31,273 nt of DNA, from the NCBI GenBank assembly GCA_937907525.1, contig CALCIB010000357.1, positions 1-31,273 on the forward strand. The letters are read 5' to 3'. Each line of letters opens with the position of its first letter. Within the stretch, counting starts at the first letter, position 1. The translations under genes were made by a program, and so were the position numbers. Positions 21,995 to 28,876 of the stretch are shown piece after piece. This DNA is from an uncultured Planctomycetales bacterium (lineage in GTDB: Bacteria; Planctomycetota; Planctomycetia; Isosphaerales; Isosphaeraceae). The notes beneath the pieces are model-generated. The model had not been told where the DNA came from, did not search any database, and saw only the letters and a list, made by a program, of their open reading frames with translations.

Positions 21995-22699
21995 ATGGCC
22001 ACCGTCGCGACGACCATTCCCACGATCGAGACCGAGGGCGACCAGCTCGTCGTCATGGACGGCGTCTCCTGGACCGGCTACGCCGCGTTCCTGAGGCTGC
22101 GCGGGGAACGCTCCCGGCCGAAGGTCGTCTATCTGGACGGGAGGCTCTCCCTCATGTCCCCCGGCTTCGCTCACGAACGGATGAAGACGCTCTTGAGGGT
22201 CTTCATCGAGATCGCGCTCGAGGGGCTCGGCATCCAGTTCGTCCCGGCCGGCTCGACCACGCTCCGCCACAAGCGGAAGCGGGGGGGCGTCGAGGGGGAC
22301 GAAACCTATTACTTGCGAAACCTGGAAGTCCTCCGCGGCAAGAAGCGGCTCGACCTGCGCGTCGACCCGCCGCCCGACCTGGCCGTCGAGGTCGTCGTCA
22401 GCCACGCCGCCGACGACGCCGTCGAGGTCTACCGCCGGTTCGGCGTCCCGGAGGTTTGGGTTTGCACGGAAACCGGGTTGACGTTCCTGCTGCTCGACGA
22501 ACGGGGCGATTACGCCGCCTCCGAGACCGGTCTCGCCATCCCCGGCCTGACGGCCGACGAGGCGCGCGCCTGGATCGTCCGCGACGACTTCCCGGGCGAG
22601 ATCGAATGGCGCCGCGCGATCCGCCGCTGGGTCGCCGAGGAACTCGCCCCGCGGCGGGACCGTCGGAAAGGCGAGGCCGAGCCGAGGGATCGAGATTGA
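21995..22699 (+). CDS. Uma2-family (DUF820) restriction-endonuclease-like protein, copy A
   Basis: A 234-residue protein of the Uma2/DUF820 family, which has a PD-(D/E)XK nuclease fold. The recognisable core is PPPDLAVEVVVSH (D128, E132) followed by VYRRFGVPEVWVC. In typical members the region after the acidic residues reads like EVLSPS...K...Y; here a Lys before the Tyr is not seen. The ATG follows the yeaH stop by one base, so it is coupled to yeaH. It is roughly three-quarters identical by eye to copy B. Biological function of the family is unknown; planctomycetes carry many copies. Confidence 0.85.
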   Translation: MATVATTIPTIETEGDQLVVMDGVSWTGYAAFLRLRGERSRPKVVYLDGRLSLMSPGFAHERMKTLLRVFIEIALEGLGIQFVPAGSTTLRHKRKRGGVEGDETYYLRNLEVLRGKKRLDLRVDPPPDLAVEVVVSHAADDAVEVYRRFGVPEVWVCTETGLTFLLLDERGDYAASETGLAIPGLTADEARAWIVRDDFPGEIEWRRAIRRWVAEELAPRRDRRKGEAEPRDRD

Positions 22700-22713
22700 G
22701 AACGGAGGAGGCG

Positions 22714-23403
22714 ATGGCGACCGTCGCGAGCCCTGAATCCACGATCGAAACCGAGGGCGACCAACTCGTCGTCATCGACGGCGTCTCCTGGACCGGCTTC
22801 GCCGCGTTCCTGAGGTTGCGCGGCGAACGCGCCCGGCCGAAGGTCGTCTACCTGGACGGGAGGCTCTCCCTCATGTCCCCCGGCTACACTCACGAGCATC
22901 TGAAGAAACGGCTGGGGGTCTTCATCGAGACCGCGATGGAGGGGCTCGGCGTCCGATTCGTCATGGCCGGCTCGACCACGCTCCGCCGCAAGCGGAAGCG
23001 GGGAGGCGTCGAGGGGGACGAGACGTATTACCTGAGAAACCTGGAAGCCCTCCGCGGCAAAAAACGGCTCGACCTTCGCGTCGACCCGCCGCCCGACCTG
23101 GTCGTCGAGGTCGTCGTCAGCCACGACGCCGACGACTCGATCGAGGTCTACCGCCGGCTGGGCGTCCGTGAGGTCTGGGTTTGCACGGAATTGGAGTTGG
23201 CCTTCTTGACGCTCGGGGACGACGGGGATTACGCCGCCACCGTGACCAGCATCGCCCTCCCCGGCCTGACCGGCCCGGAGGCGCTTTCCTGGGCCCTCCG
23301 CGACGACTTCCCGGACGATTTCGAGTGGCGCCAGGCGATCCGCCGCTGGGTCGCCGAGGAACTCGCCGCGCGGCGGGTCCGGCGGCAAGACGAGTCTTCG
23401 TAG
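22714..23403 (+). CDS. Uma2-family (DUF820) restriction-endonuclease-like protein, copy B
   Basis: A 229-residue paralogue of copy A, with long identical blocks (for example DGRLSLMSPG, KRKRGGVEGDETYYLRN, KRLDLRVDPPPDL), pointing to a recent tandem duplication. The core is PPPDLVVEVVVSHDADD followed by VYRRLGVREVWVC. The family Lys position holds Ser. A good ribosome site, GGAGGAG, precedes the ATG. Its TAG stop codon is formed by the first bases of the palindromic repeat at 23400-23467, so the present C-terminus may have been set by insertion of that repeat. Confidence 0.85.
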   Translation: MATVASPESTIETEGDQLVVIDGVSWTGFAAFLRLRGERARPKVVYLDGRLSLMSPGYTHEHLKKRLGVFIETAMEGLGVRFVMAGSTTLRRKRKRGGVEGDETYYLRNLEALRGKKRLDLRVDPPPDLVVEVVVSHDADDSIEVYRRLGVREVWVCTELELAFLTLGDDGDYAATVTSIALPGLTGPEALSWALRDDFPDDFEWRQAIRRWVAEELAARRVRRQDESS

Positions 23404-23467
23404 GCTGGGTCTGGACCCAGCCCTCACAAGCCGAGGCTTCTCCAAGCTGGGTCTCGACCCAGCCTAC
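23400..23467. repeat. REP-like palindromic repeat
   Basis: Outer arms GTAGGCTGGGTC (23400-23411) and GACCCAGCCTAC (23456-23467) are perfect inverted repeats. Each side is also a small hairpin (GGCTGGGTC / GACCCAGCC). It overlaps the stop codon of the second Uma2 gene. Confidence 0.75.
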
Positions 23468-23528
23468 GGGAACTGAAGAAGCTGGAGCGGGCCGAGGGAC
23501 GTTTCGGAGAGTGACGCGGGAGGCAGCG

Positions 23529-24224
23529 ATGGCGACCGTCGTGGAACCCAAACACGCCGCCGGGATGGAGAGCGACCAACTCGTCGCCCTGGAGGGGATC
23601 GACTGGCCCGGCTACGTCGCGATGCTTCGGCTTCGCGGGGAACGCGGACTGCCCCGGATGACCTATCTCGACGGGAGGTTGTCGCTCGTGTCGCCCTCCC
23701 ACCGCCATGAGACCTTGAAGAAGCTCCTCGACTATTTCATCGCGGCGACGCTCGCCGGCTTGGACGTACCGTTCGTCCCGGCGGGCTCGACGACCCTGCG
23801 CCGTCGCGGGAAACGCGGAGGCGTCGAGGGGGACGAAACCTACTACATCGCCAATTACGCCGGGATGCGCGGAAAGACCGCCATCGACCTTCGCGTCGAC
23901 CCGCCGCCGGACCTGGCCGTCGAAGTCGTGGTAACTCACGACGCCGACGACGCCGTCGAGGTCCACCGCCGGCTGGGCGTGCCGGAAGTCTGGATTTGCG
24001 CGCCCGGAGAGGTCGTCATGCTCGTACTAGGCGAGGACGGCCGATACGCCCCGGCCGCGGCCAGCGCGGCGGTCCCCGGCGTCACGCCCGCCGAGGTCCG
24101 CGACTGGCTCGCCCGGCCGATGGACGCCGGCGCGACCGCCTGGATGGACGAGGTGAGGCGCTGGGCCGCCGAGGTCGTCGCCCCGAGGCGGGGCGCCCGA
24201 AGAACGCCAGTCGACGAAACGTGA
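23529..24224 (+). CDS. Uma2-family (DUF820) restriction-endonuclease-like protein, copy C
   Basis: A 231-residue, more diverged paralogue (about half identical to copies A and B by eye). It shares GSTTLRR, KRGGVEGDETYY, DLRVDPPPDLAVEVVV and VHRRLGVPEVWIC. The conserved Tyr of the other copies is His here, and again no Lys is found at the expected helix position. GGGAGG precedes the ATG. It lies between the palindromic repeat and spoVR in a plus-strand run. Confidence 0.84.
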   Translation: MATVVEPKHAAGMESDQLVALEGIDWPGYVAMLRLRGERGLPRMTYLDGRLSLVSPSHRHETLKKLLDYFIAATLAGLDVPFVPAGSTTLRRRGKRGGVEGDETYYIANYAGMRGKTAIDLRVDPPPDLAVEVVVTHDADDAVEVHRRLGVPEVWICAPGEVVMLVLGEDGRYAPAAASAAVPGVTPAEVRDWLARPMDAGATAWMDEVRRWAAEVVAPRRGARRTPVDET

Positions 24225-24276
24225 CCGCCGGCCCGCCATTCGCGACCGATCCCCGAACGAGAGAGAGGTCCCAATC

Positions 24277-25830
24277 ATGTCGATCGGCAACACCCACGAA
24301 CTCCCCGCCGACCTGCGGGCCATGCAGGTCGAGACCGAGGGCCACGCCCGCTCCTACGGACTCGACTTCTACGACTGCATCTTCGAGGTCTGCGACTACG
24401 ACGAGATCTCCATGATCGCCGCCTACGGCGGCTTCCCCACCCGCTACCCCCACTGGCGGTTCGGGATGGAGTACCAGCAGCTCGCCAAGGGCTACCGCTA
24501 CGGACTCCAGAAGATCTACGAGATGGTCATCAACAACGACCCCTGCTACGCCTACCTCCTGCGCTGCAACCAGATGGTCGACCAGAAGCTGGTCATGGCC
24601 CACGTCTACGGCCACAACGACTTCTTCAAAAACAACATCTGGTTCGGCCAGACGAATCGCAAGATGATGGACGAGACCGCCAACCACGGCAGCCGGATCC
24701 AGTCGTACATGGACCGTTACGGCGAGGACGCGGTCGAGGACTTCATCGACTCGTGTCTGTCGCTGGAGAACCTGATCGACGTCTACTCCGCCCACTCCAA
24801 GCGCCGGGAACCCGCCGCCCGCTACGACTTCGACGAGGAGAAGGAGGACGAGGTCCAGCCGTCGCGGTTCCAGAGCAAGTCGTACATGGACGAGTTCATC
24901 AACCCCAGGGACGTCCTCAAGGAAGAGGTCCGCGCCCGCGAGGAGGAGAAGCGCAACGCCAAGCCGTCGTCGTTCCCCGAGCGCCCCGAGCGCGACGTGC
25001 TCTTGTTCCTGTTGGAGCACGCGCCCCTGAAGCCCTGGCAACACGACGTGCTGGCGATCGTCCGCGACGAGGCGTACTACTTCGCCCCCCAGGGCCAGAC
25101 CAAGATCATGAACGAGGGCTGGGCGTCGTACTGGCACTCGACCATGATGACCCAGAAGCTTTTGGACTCCTCGGAGCTGTTGGACTACGCCGACCACCAC
25201 TCCGGAACCATGGCCACCCAGCCGGGACGGCTCAACCCGTACAAGCTGGGCATCGAGCTGCTGCGCGACATCGAGGACCGCTGGAACAAGGGCCGGTTCG
25301 GCCCCGAATGGGACGAGTGCGACGACTACGAGGAGAAACGCCGCTGGGACAAGCGGACCGGCCTGGGCCGCAAGAAGATCTTCGAGGTCCGCCGGATCCA
25401 CAACGACGTCACGTTCATCGACACCTTCCTCACCCAGGACTTCTGCAAGCGCTACAACCTGTTCAGCTTCAAGCACGACGACCAGAACGACGTCTACGCG
25501 ATCGAGAGCCGCGAGTTCAAGAAGATCAAGGAACGGCTCCTGTTCAACCTGACGAACTTCGGCCAGCCGATCGTCCGGGTCAGGGACGCCAACCACCGCA
25601 ACCGCGGCGAGCTGTACCTGACCCAGGAACACTTCGGCGTCGACCTGCGGCTAGACCACGCGCAAGACACGCTCCGCCACCTCCACCGCCTCTGGACCCG
25701 GCCGGTCCACCTGGAGACCAACATGGACGGCCGGCCGACCCTCTTGTCGTTCGACGGGACCGATCATTCCATCCGACCCTTGGGAGGCGTCTCCAATGAC
25801 TCCGAGCCGAAAGATCGCCGCCGCGCTTGA
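24277..25830 (+). CDS. spoVR: SpoVR family protein (YcgB homologue)
   Basis: A 517-residue soluble protein of normal family length. Diagnostic stretches are FEVCDYDEISMIAAYGGFPTRYPHW (near 40-62; shown here only in part as a motif), NNDPCYAYL, VMAHVYGHNDFFKNN (near 105-120), MNEGWASYWH and HSGTMATQPGRLNPYKLG. SpoVR is needed for spore cortex formation in Bacillus and, as YcgB, belongs to the same stress regulon as YeaG/YeaH in E. coli; its biochemical role is unsettled. GAGAGAGG precedes the ATG. Three Uma2 genes separate it from yeaH. Its last 35 bases overlap the next gene. Confidence 0.93.
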   Translation: MSIGNTHELPADLRAMQVETEGHARSYGLDFYDCIFEVCDYDEISMIAAYGGFPTRYPHWRFGMEYQQLAKGYRYGLQKIYEMVINNDPCYAYLLRCNQMVDQKLVMAHVYGHNDFFKNNIWFGQTNRKMMDETANHGSRIQSYMDRYGEDAVEDFIDSCLSLENLIDVYSAHSKRREPAARYDFDEEKEDEVQPSRFQSKSYMDEFINPRDVLKEEVRAREEEKRNAKPSSFPERPERDVLLFLLEHAPLKPWQHDVLAIVRDEAYYFAPQGQTKIMNEGWASYWHSTMMTQKLLDSSELLDYADHHSGTMATQPGRLNPYKLGIELLRDIEDRWNKGRFGPEWDECDDYEEKRRWDKRTGLGRKKIFEVRRIHNDVTFIDTFLTQDFCKRYNLFSFKHDDQNDVYAIESREFKKIKERLLFNLTNFGQPIVRVRDANHRNRGELYLTQEHFGVDLRLDHAQDTLRHLHRLWTRPVHLETNMDGRPTLLSFDGTDHSIRPLGGVSNDSEPKDRRRA

Positions 25831-26278
25831 CGAGAACACCCGGGCCTTCACCCCGCCGTGCTCCATCGCGATCGACGACGGCCCCGTCCGTCTGACCCTG
25901 GAAATCGCCGCGCTGGACTCCGTGGGCGTCGCCCTGGACGCCCTGGAGTATCGCGACGCGGAACGCAAGGAATGGACCGCGGAAGACCTGAACGCCTGGG
26001 GCGACCGCCTCCGCGACCGCCTGACGTACCTGATGGAGCCGGTCCACGTGCTGGAGGTCGACGGCGGCGCCGGCGAGGTCCTGCTCCGCAGCAAGACCCC
26101 CTCCCGCCGCGGCGAGGCCCGCAACTATTACGAGATCCGACTCCGACGCGACGGCTCCTGCCGCGTCGAGCGCTTCGCCTTCGACGACGTCGAGCGCCGT
26201 CGCGGCCGCGTCCCCTGCCAACTCACCCGCGAGGTCCTCGAACGCCTCGCCGACGACCTGGCCGCCTCGACGCGCTGA
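25796..26278 (+). CDS. hypothetical protein overlapping spoVR
   Basis: A 160-residue, charged, cytoplasmic-looking protein with one Cys pair far apart (CSIAIDD near residue 22, PCQL near 140). The sequence reads as alternating beta-like segments (RLTLEIAALDSVG, VHVLEVDGG, YYEIRLRRDG) with a C-terminal helix (LTREVLERLADDLAAS). No family was recognised. GGGAGG lies 8 bases before the ATG, inside the spoVR coding region, and the 35-base overlap implies co-translation. Its place suggests a role linked to the prkA-yeaH-spoVR module. Confidence 0.7.
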   Translation: MTPSRKIAAALDENTRAFTPPCSIAIDDGPVRLTLEIAALDSVGVALDALEYRDAERKEWTAEDLNAWGDRLRDRLTYLMEPVHVLEVDGGAGEVLLRSKTPSRRGEARNYYEIRLRRDGSCRVERFAFDDVERRRGRVPCQLTREVLERLADDLAASTR

Positions 26279-26321
26279 CGTCCCGCCGCGCCCCATGGGA
26301 AGGACGAGCCCGCGATCAACC

Positions 26322-26567
26322 AACCACCGAGTCACGGAGGACACCGAGAAAAAGCGAAGAGAAAGAAATAACAAAGATCAAAAAAGAGGAGAGAGAACCC
26401 AGGGGCGGAGAAGGCAGGAAATGGTGGATTCAAATTGAATCCATCAATCCAATCGACCGCGGAAAAGCGGAGTCCGAGTGACAAATGGGGTCGATGGCCA
26501 GTTCAGCGCCTTGATGAATTCCTCCTCTCCGTCTTCTCTTCTCGGTCTTCTCCGTGACTCCGTGGTT
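26322..26567. repeat. long inverted-repeat element, 'ACCGAGTCACGGAGGACAC' type
   Basis: Arms at 26322-26350 and 26539-26567 are imperfect inverted repeats of about 29 bp, with weaker complementarity continuing inward. They resemble the inner arms of the element at 9845-9979. The interior (26350-26500) is purine-rich and less GC-rich than the genome, and has no supportable gene. Confidence 0.7.
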
Positions 26568-26594
26568 CTTTTGATGGATTCCGCCGGGGCGCGG

Positions 26595-26864
26595 TCAACC
26601 GGGATCGACCGTCGCCCCGTCGTCCCCGGCGACGACGGGCTCCGACGATCGCCGCTTTCGCACCGGCGCGAACCGCGCCGCGACGTGGAAGCCCCCGCAG
26701 CGCGGACAGCGATACACGACCAGCCGACGCCCCCCCAGATCCCTCCCCGTCGCCCGATTCCAGACCTCCATCGCCACCAGATGCGCCTGCGCCCCCTGGC
26801 GATCCGGATAAAAGACGCGATGGCACCTCGGGTCGAACGTCGGCTGGATCAACTGGGTCCACAT
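26595..26864 (-). CDS. small zinc-ribbon-like protein
   Basis: An 89-residue protein: MWTQLIQPTFDPRCHRVFYP at the start, a central AMEVWNRATGRDLGG segment, then YRCPRCGGFHVA (Cys at 52 and 55, His at 60), which looks like a half zinc ribbon together with the earlier CH pair. The ATG at 26864 is preceded by AGGAAAGG. The much longer open frame upstream on this strand is a shadow of lipB/lipA. It is divergent from lipB. Function unknown. Confidence 0.6.
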   Translation of the reverse strand: MWTQLIQPTFDPRCHRVFYPDRQGAQAHLVAMEVWNRATGRDLGGRRLVVYRCPRCGGFHVAARFAPVRKRRSSEPVVAGDDGATVDPG

Positions 26865-27076
26865 GGCCTGAAACCTTTCCTGATCGTGTCGCGGGCGTCC
26901 GGCCTCCGTGTCCCCTCCAACTCCGTCGCGCCGGGACGATCGGGCCTGGCCGGCGTCGCCCGCGCGTCGATGGCGTCTTGCGTGCAACGGAGTAACGGGT
27001 CGGGCTCGCGTCGGTGACGTTGGCTTTTCGGAACGTCCCCGCCGCGGACCGGAGCCGAACGCCGCCGCGGTCGCGG
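26865..27076. other. divergent intergenic region
   Basis: No gene seen. It must hold the promoter of the minus-strand zinc-ribbon gene, but no clear boxes are visible on that strand. Confidence 0.35.
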
Positions 27077-27104
27077 TTGATCGCGGGTCGGGCGACAGTA
27101 CAAT
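27077..27104 (+). promoter_or_regulatory. lipB-lipA promoter
   Basis: TTGATC (27077-27082), 16-base spacer, TACAAT (27099-27104), about 63 bases before the lipB ATG. It shares the -10 and spacing of the yeaH promoter. Confidence 0.6.
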
Positions 27105-27167
27105 GAGGGCGCGCCGCCCCCGACCGTTCGGGGGTGGCTTCGTTTTCCAAGGGAAGGCCGCCAGTCG

Positions 27168-27896
27168 ATGCCGGAGCCCGTCAAGCCTCCCCTGGAGGTC
27201 TACCTCCTGGGGACGGTCGACTTCGACGAGATGCAGCTCCTCCAGCGCCGGCTCGTCTTCGAGCACGGCGAGCGGGAGGGGGCGACGTTGGTGCTCTGCG
27301 AACACCCTCCCACCATCAGCGTGGGACGGTCGGGGAGCCGGGCGCACATCGTCCCGGACGACGTCGCGCTGCGGCGGATGGGGATCGCCACGCGCCGGGT
27401 CGACCGCCGCGGCGGCTGCGTCCTGCACCTGCCGGGGCAGATCGTCGGCTACCTCGTCGCCCCGATCGGCCGCAAGGCCGAGGCGGCCCGCGCCCACGTC
27501 CGTCGGATCGAGACGGTCCTGCTCGGCGTGCTGGACGAGTTCGGCCTGACCGGCGAGTTCCGCGACGTCCCCGGCGTCTTCCTCGGCCGCGGCCGGGTGG
27601 CGACGATCGGGGTGGCGGTCGGCCGGGGGATCGCCTACCATGGGTTCACGCTCAACGTGGGGCCGTTCCTCGAACCGTTCGACCTTCTCGTCGAACCGGG
27701 GCCGAAGGGCTCGATCCTCCGGCAAACCTCGATGGAATCCCGACGCCAGCGCCCCACCCCGACGTCCCAGGCGCGAGCGGCGATCGTCCGCCGAACCGAA
27801 GCGGCGTTCGAGTTGGACCGCAACCATCTGTATACGCGACACCCGCGGCTGACGCGGAAGGTCTCGACCCATGCTTACGCTCCCAGTCCTGGATGA
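27168..27896 (+). CDS. lipB: LipB-family octanoyltransferase homologue with altered active site
   Basis: A 242-residue member of the lipoyl(octanoyl) transferase family, which moves octanoate from acyl carrier protein to lipoyl domains. Seen: VDRRGGCVLHLPGQIVGYLV (78-97; RGG and PGQ motifs), PGVFLGRGRVATIG (135-148) and YHGFTLNV (157-164). In E. coli LipB the catalytic Lys sits in GEKKI and the catalytic Cys in INPCG; here the matching places are GRGRV (R143) and VEPGP (G178). Both catalytic residues seem replaced. It overlaps lipA by 26 bases, so a lipoate-related role is likely. It may be inactive, use another mechanism, or act with a second ligase. GGGAAGG precedes the ATG. Confidence 0.85.
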   Translation: MPEPVKPPLEVYLLGTVDFDEMQLLQRRLVFEHGEREGATLVLCEHPPTISVGRSGSRAHIVPDDVALRRMGIATRRVDRRGGCVLHLPGQIVGYLVAPIGRKAEAARAHVRRIETVLLGVLDEFGLTGEFRDVPGVFLGRGRVATIGVAVGRGIAYHGFTLNVGPFLEPFDLLVEPGPKGSILRQTSMESRRQRPTPTSQARAAIVRRTEAAFELDRNHLYTRHPRLTRKVSTHAYAPSPG

Positions 27897-28797
27897 GAAG
27901 CCGGACGACCCCCCGGCCGACGGCCCGGCGACCGTGGAGATCGGCCGCAAGCCCCGCCGACTCCCCGAATGGCTCAAGCGCCCCGTCCCCTCCGGCGGCG
28001 GGATGTACTTCGCCAAGGACCTGATCGCCGAGCTGGGGCTGGAGACCATCTGCGAGTCGGGCAAGTGCCCCAACCGCTCGGAATGCTGGTCCCGACGCAC
28101 CGCCACGTTCATGGTCCTGGGCGAGACCTGCACCCGCCCCTGCGGCTTCTGCGCCGTGAGGCGCGGCCGCCCCGAGGCCGTCGCCGACGACGAACCCGAC
28201 CGCGTCGCCGAGGCCTGCGCCCGGATGAGGCTCCGGCACGTCGTCATCACCTCGGTCACCCGCGACGACCTTCCCGACGGCGGCGCCGACCACTTCCGAC
28301 GCTGCATCCTGGCCGTCCGCGAGCGAACCGGCGCGACCGTGGAGGTCCTCACCCCCGACTTCAACGGCCGCGAGGACCAGATCGCGACCGTCCTCGACGC
28401 CGCCCCCGAGGTCTTCAACCACAACATGGAGACCGTCGCCAGGCTCCAGCAGTACGTTCGCCGCAAGAGCCAGTACGAAATCAGCCTCCGCGTGCTCGAG
28501 ACCGCCAAGAAGCTCCGCCCCGAGACCCGGACCAAGACCGGCTTCATGCTCGGCCTGGGCGAGACGACCGCGGAACTGATGGACGCCCTGGCCGATCTCC
28601 GCGACGTCGGCTGCGAGTACCTGACCCTGGGCCAGTACCTCCGACCCTCGCCGCGACACCTGCCGGTGGCCCGCTACGTCCCCCCCGTGGAGTTCGACGA
28701 ACTGGGCCGCCTGGCCCGCTCGATGGGCTTCGCCCGGGTCGCCAGCGGCCCGTTCGTCCGCTCCAGCTACCACGCCGACGACATGGCCCGCGCCTGA
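27871..28797 (+). CDS. lipA: lipoyl synthase
   Basis: A 308-residue radical-SAM enzyme that inserts two sulfurs into protein-bound octanoyl groups. The auxiliary cluster ligands are C61, C66 and C72 (CESGKCPNRSEC); the radical-SAM motif CTRPCGFC gives C87, C91 and C94; the C-terminal RSSY (297-300) supplies the serine ligand of the auxiliary cluster. All key residues are present and the length is normal. It starts inside lipB (26-base overlap) with GGAAGG upstream. So LipA looks intact although its LipB-like partner has an unusual active site. Confidence 0.96.
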   Translation: MLTLPVLDEKPDDPPADGPATVEIGRKPRRLPEWLKRPVPSGGGMYFAKDLIAELGLETICESGKCPNRSECWSRRTATFMVLGETCTRPCGFCAVRRGRPEAVADDEPDRVAEACARMRLRHVVITSVTRDDLPDGGADHFRRCILAVRERTGATVEVLTPDFNGREDQIATVLDAAPEVFNHNMETVARLQQYVRRKSQYEISLRVLETAKKLRPETRTKTGFMLGLGETTAELMDALADLRDVGCEYLTLGQYLRPSPRHLPVARYVPPVEFDELGRLARSMGFARVASGPFVRSSYHADDMARA

Positions 28798-28876
28798 CCG
28801 CCCGCGCCATCCCTCGCCGAATCACCCTCCCCGAATCGAACTGAACCCTCCGACGATCTTCCAAGGTGGATCGGGC

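Noticed and set aside
24082..25632. 516-residue open frame opposite spoVR
   Set aside because: Antisense shadow; no ribosome site or domain.
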